NCBI GenBank assembly: GCA_036924835.1
Contig: JBAGRR010000001.1
Location: forward strand, 186,001 to 250,000
Length of the DNA: 64,000 nucleotides
Direction of reading: 5' to 3'
Source of the DNA: Nitrobacteraceae bacterium AZCC 1564
GTDB taxonomy: Bacteria > Pseudomonadota > Alphaproteobacteria > Rhizobiales > Xanthobacteraceae
Position numbers and translations under genes: made by a program. Below, in pieces: positions 63,196 to 64,000 of the stretch (positions within the stretch are counted from its first letter, which is position 1; the number at the start of each line of letters is the position of its first letter). A model generated the notes under the pieces. The model did not search any database, had not been told where the DNA came from, and saw only the letters and a program-made list of their open reading frames with translations.

Positions 63196-64000
63196 ATGTC
63201 TGCGATTACGCTTGATCATGTATCGAAGAGTTGGGGCGCCATGCGCGCCGTCAATGATGTGAGCCTCACAGCAGACGAGGGATCGTTGCTTGTTCTGCTC
63301 GGCCCATCAGGCTGCGGCAAGTCGACGACATTGCGGCTGATCGCAGGGCTCGATCAGGCTGATTCCGGCACGATCACCATTGGCGGCACCGATGTGACGC
63401 ATCTTTCGCCCGCACAGCGGAAGATCGCCATGGTGTTTCAATCATACGCGCTGTTTCCACATTTGAGTGTCGCGGAGAACATCGTGTTCGGTCTACGCGT
63501 GCGGCGCGTGTCGCGCGCTGACCGTGATGCCCGGCTGAAGCGTGTTGCGGATATTGTCGGGCTCTCTCATTTGCTCGATCGAAAGCCTTCGCAACTCTCC
63601 GGCGGTCAGCGTCAGCGTGTTGCGCTTGGGCGCGCCATCATTGCTGAAGCGCGTGTGTGCTTGATGGACGAGCCGCTGTCCAATCTCGACGCGAAACTGC
63701 GTCACGAAATGCGCACTGAAATTCGCGCGATCCAGCAGCGTCTCGGCATGACGATGATCTACGTCACGCACGATCAGACCGAAGCGATGACCATGGCGGA
63801 TCGTGTCGTGCTGATGCGCGACGGCCGTATCGAGCAGAACGGTACACCCGAAGAACTCTACAATCGGCCAGCGACAGCTTACACCGCAAGCTTCATTGGC
63901 ACGCCGCCGATGAACCTTGTCACGCGTGGCGAAGTGTTACTCGGCGTAAGGCCCGAACATCTTCGCATAGTGTCGCAAGGTGGTCATCCAGCGCGCGTAA
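63196..64000 (+). CDS. sugar / glycerol-phosphate-type ABC transporter ATPase (UgpC/MalK-like), partial
   Basis: A reading frame open to the end of the window (268 codons shown). MSAITLDHVSKSWGAMRAVN opens it, then Walker A GPSGCGKSTTLRL, Q-loop MVFQSYALFPHLSVAENI, signature LSGGQRQRVALGRAI, Walker B CLMDEPLSNLDAKLR and MIYVTHDQTEAMTMADR. The TOBE-type domain begins near GVRPEHLRI. The MalK/UgpC class energises sugar or glycerol-3-phosphate import. It is divergent from the GlpR-type regulator, which supports a glycerol-related role by inference. The 3-prime end lies outside the window. Confidence 0.92.
   Translation, partial: MSAITLDHVSKSWGAMRAVNDVSLTADEGSLLVLLGPSGCGKSTTLRLIAGLDQADSGTITIGGTDVTHLSPAQRKIAMVFQSYALFPHLSVAENIVFGLRVRRVSRADRDARLKRVADIVGLSHLLDRKPSQLSGGQRQRVALGRAIIAEARVCLMDEPLSNLDAKLRHEMRTEIRAIQQRLGMTMIYVTHDQTEAMTMADRVVLMRDGRIEQNGTPEELYNRPATAYTASFIGTPPMNLVTRGEVLLGVRPEHLRIVSQGGHPARV

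Overview
This window reads as a piece of an alphaproteobacterial chromosome, most likely from the Bradyrhizobium / Rhodopseudomonas / Afipia group (Nitrobacteraceae). The evidence is the secD-secF / Mth938-like / squalene-phytoene synthase / trmFO order, a GAAC-N7-GAAC SOS box before uvrA, a zeta-type ATPase inhibitor, high GC with frequent GTG and TTG starts, and many short orphan genes of kinds common in that group. The assignment rests on remembered gene families and was not searched. No rRNA, tRNA, CRISPR array, phage or IS transposase was seen.

Layout. 0.2-27 kb is mostly core: yajC (with an apparent C-terminal frameshift), secD, secF, an Mth938-like gene, a squalene/phytoene synthase, trmFO, a copper-handling pair (DUF2946-like plus a YcnI-PCuAC fusion), a Tat-type fumarylacetoacetase-fold enzyme, two tandem small acetyltransferases, uvrA with an SOS box, an Omp25/31-type porin, ssb, marC, gyrA, coaD, two cyclophilins, queA and tgt. 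27-43 kb is mixed: cysK, a BrnA-like antitoxin, a GrdB-like protein, a PRISE-type SDR, two duplicated acyl-CoA-ligase-like genes, a TPR protein, an orphan TAXI binding protein, the zeta inhibitor, the tail of an RTX-type protein and an RMD1/DUF155 protein.

43-47.6 kb is a self-contained cassette: an Fe(II)/2-oxoglutarate dioxygenase, a PhnE-PhnC-PhnD transporter and a PhnF-like GntR regulator, with a sequence fitting the HutC/PhnF operator in the promoter and no C-P lyase in view. 47.6-50.6 kb is a run of small stress-type or unknown genes. 50.8-53.6 kb holds a trypsin-like protease and an acetolactate-synthase-like enzyme. 54.9-60.4 kb is a second cassette: an FCD-type GntR regulator, an SsuBCA/TauABC-type transporter, an FMN-dependent monooxygenase and its flavin reductase, behind an 18-bp operator-like palindrome. 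The window ends with a DeoR/GlpR-type regulator, a Na/Pi cotransporter and the start of a sugar or glycerol-phosphate ABC ATPase, with GlpR-like half-sites between them.

Three features stand out. A family of about 75-bp inverted repeats with CTAGTG-type ends occurs about nine times between 11 and 51 kb and several times supplies the TAG stop codon of the neighbouring gene. The tRNA-guanine transglycosylase has lost all four zinc ligands of its family. Four single-base frameshifts were seen in short genes or remnants, which may be real decay or read errors. The two transporter-oxygenase cassettes are the best candidates for undescribed catabolic systems, with substrates unknown.
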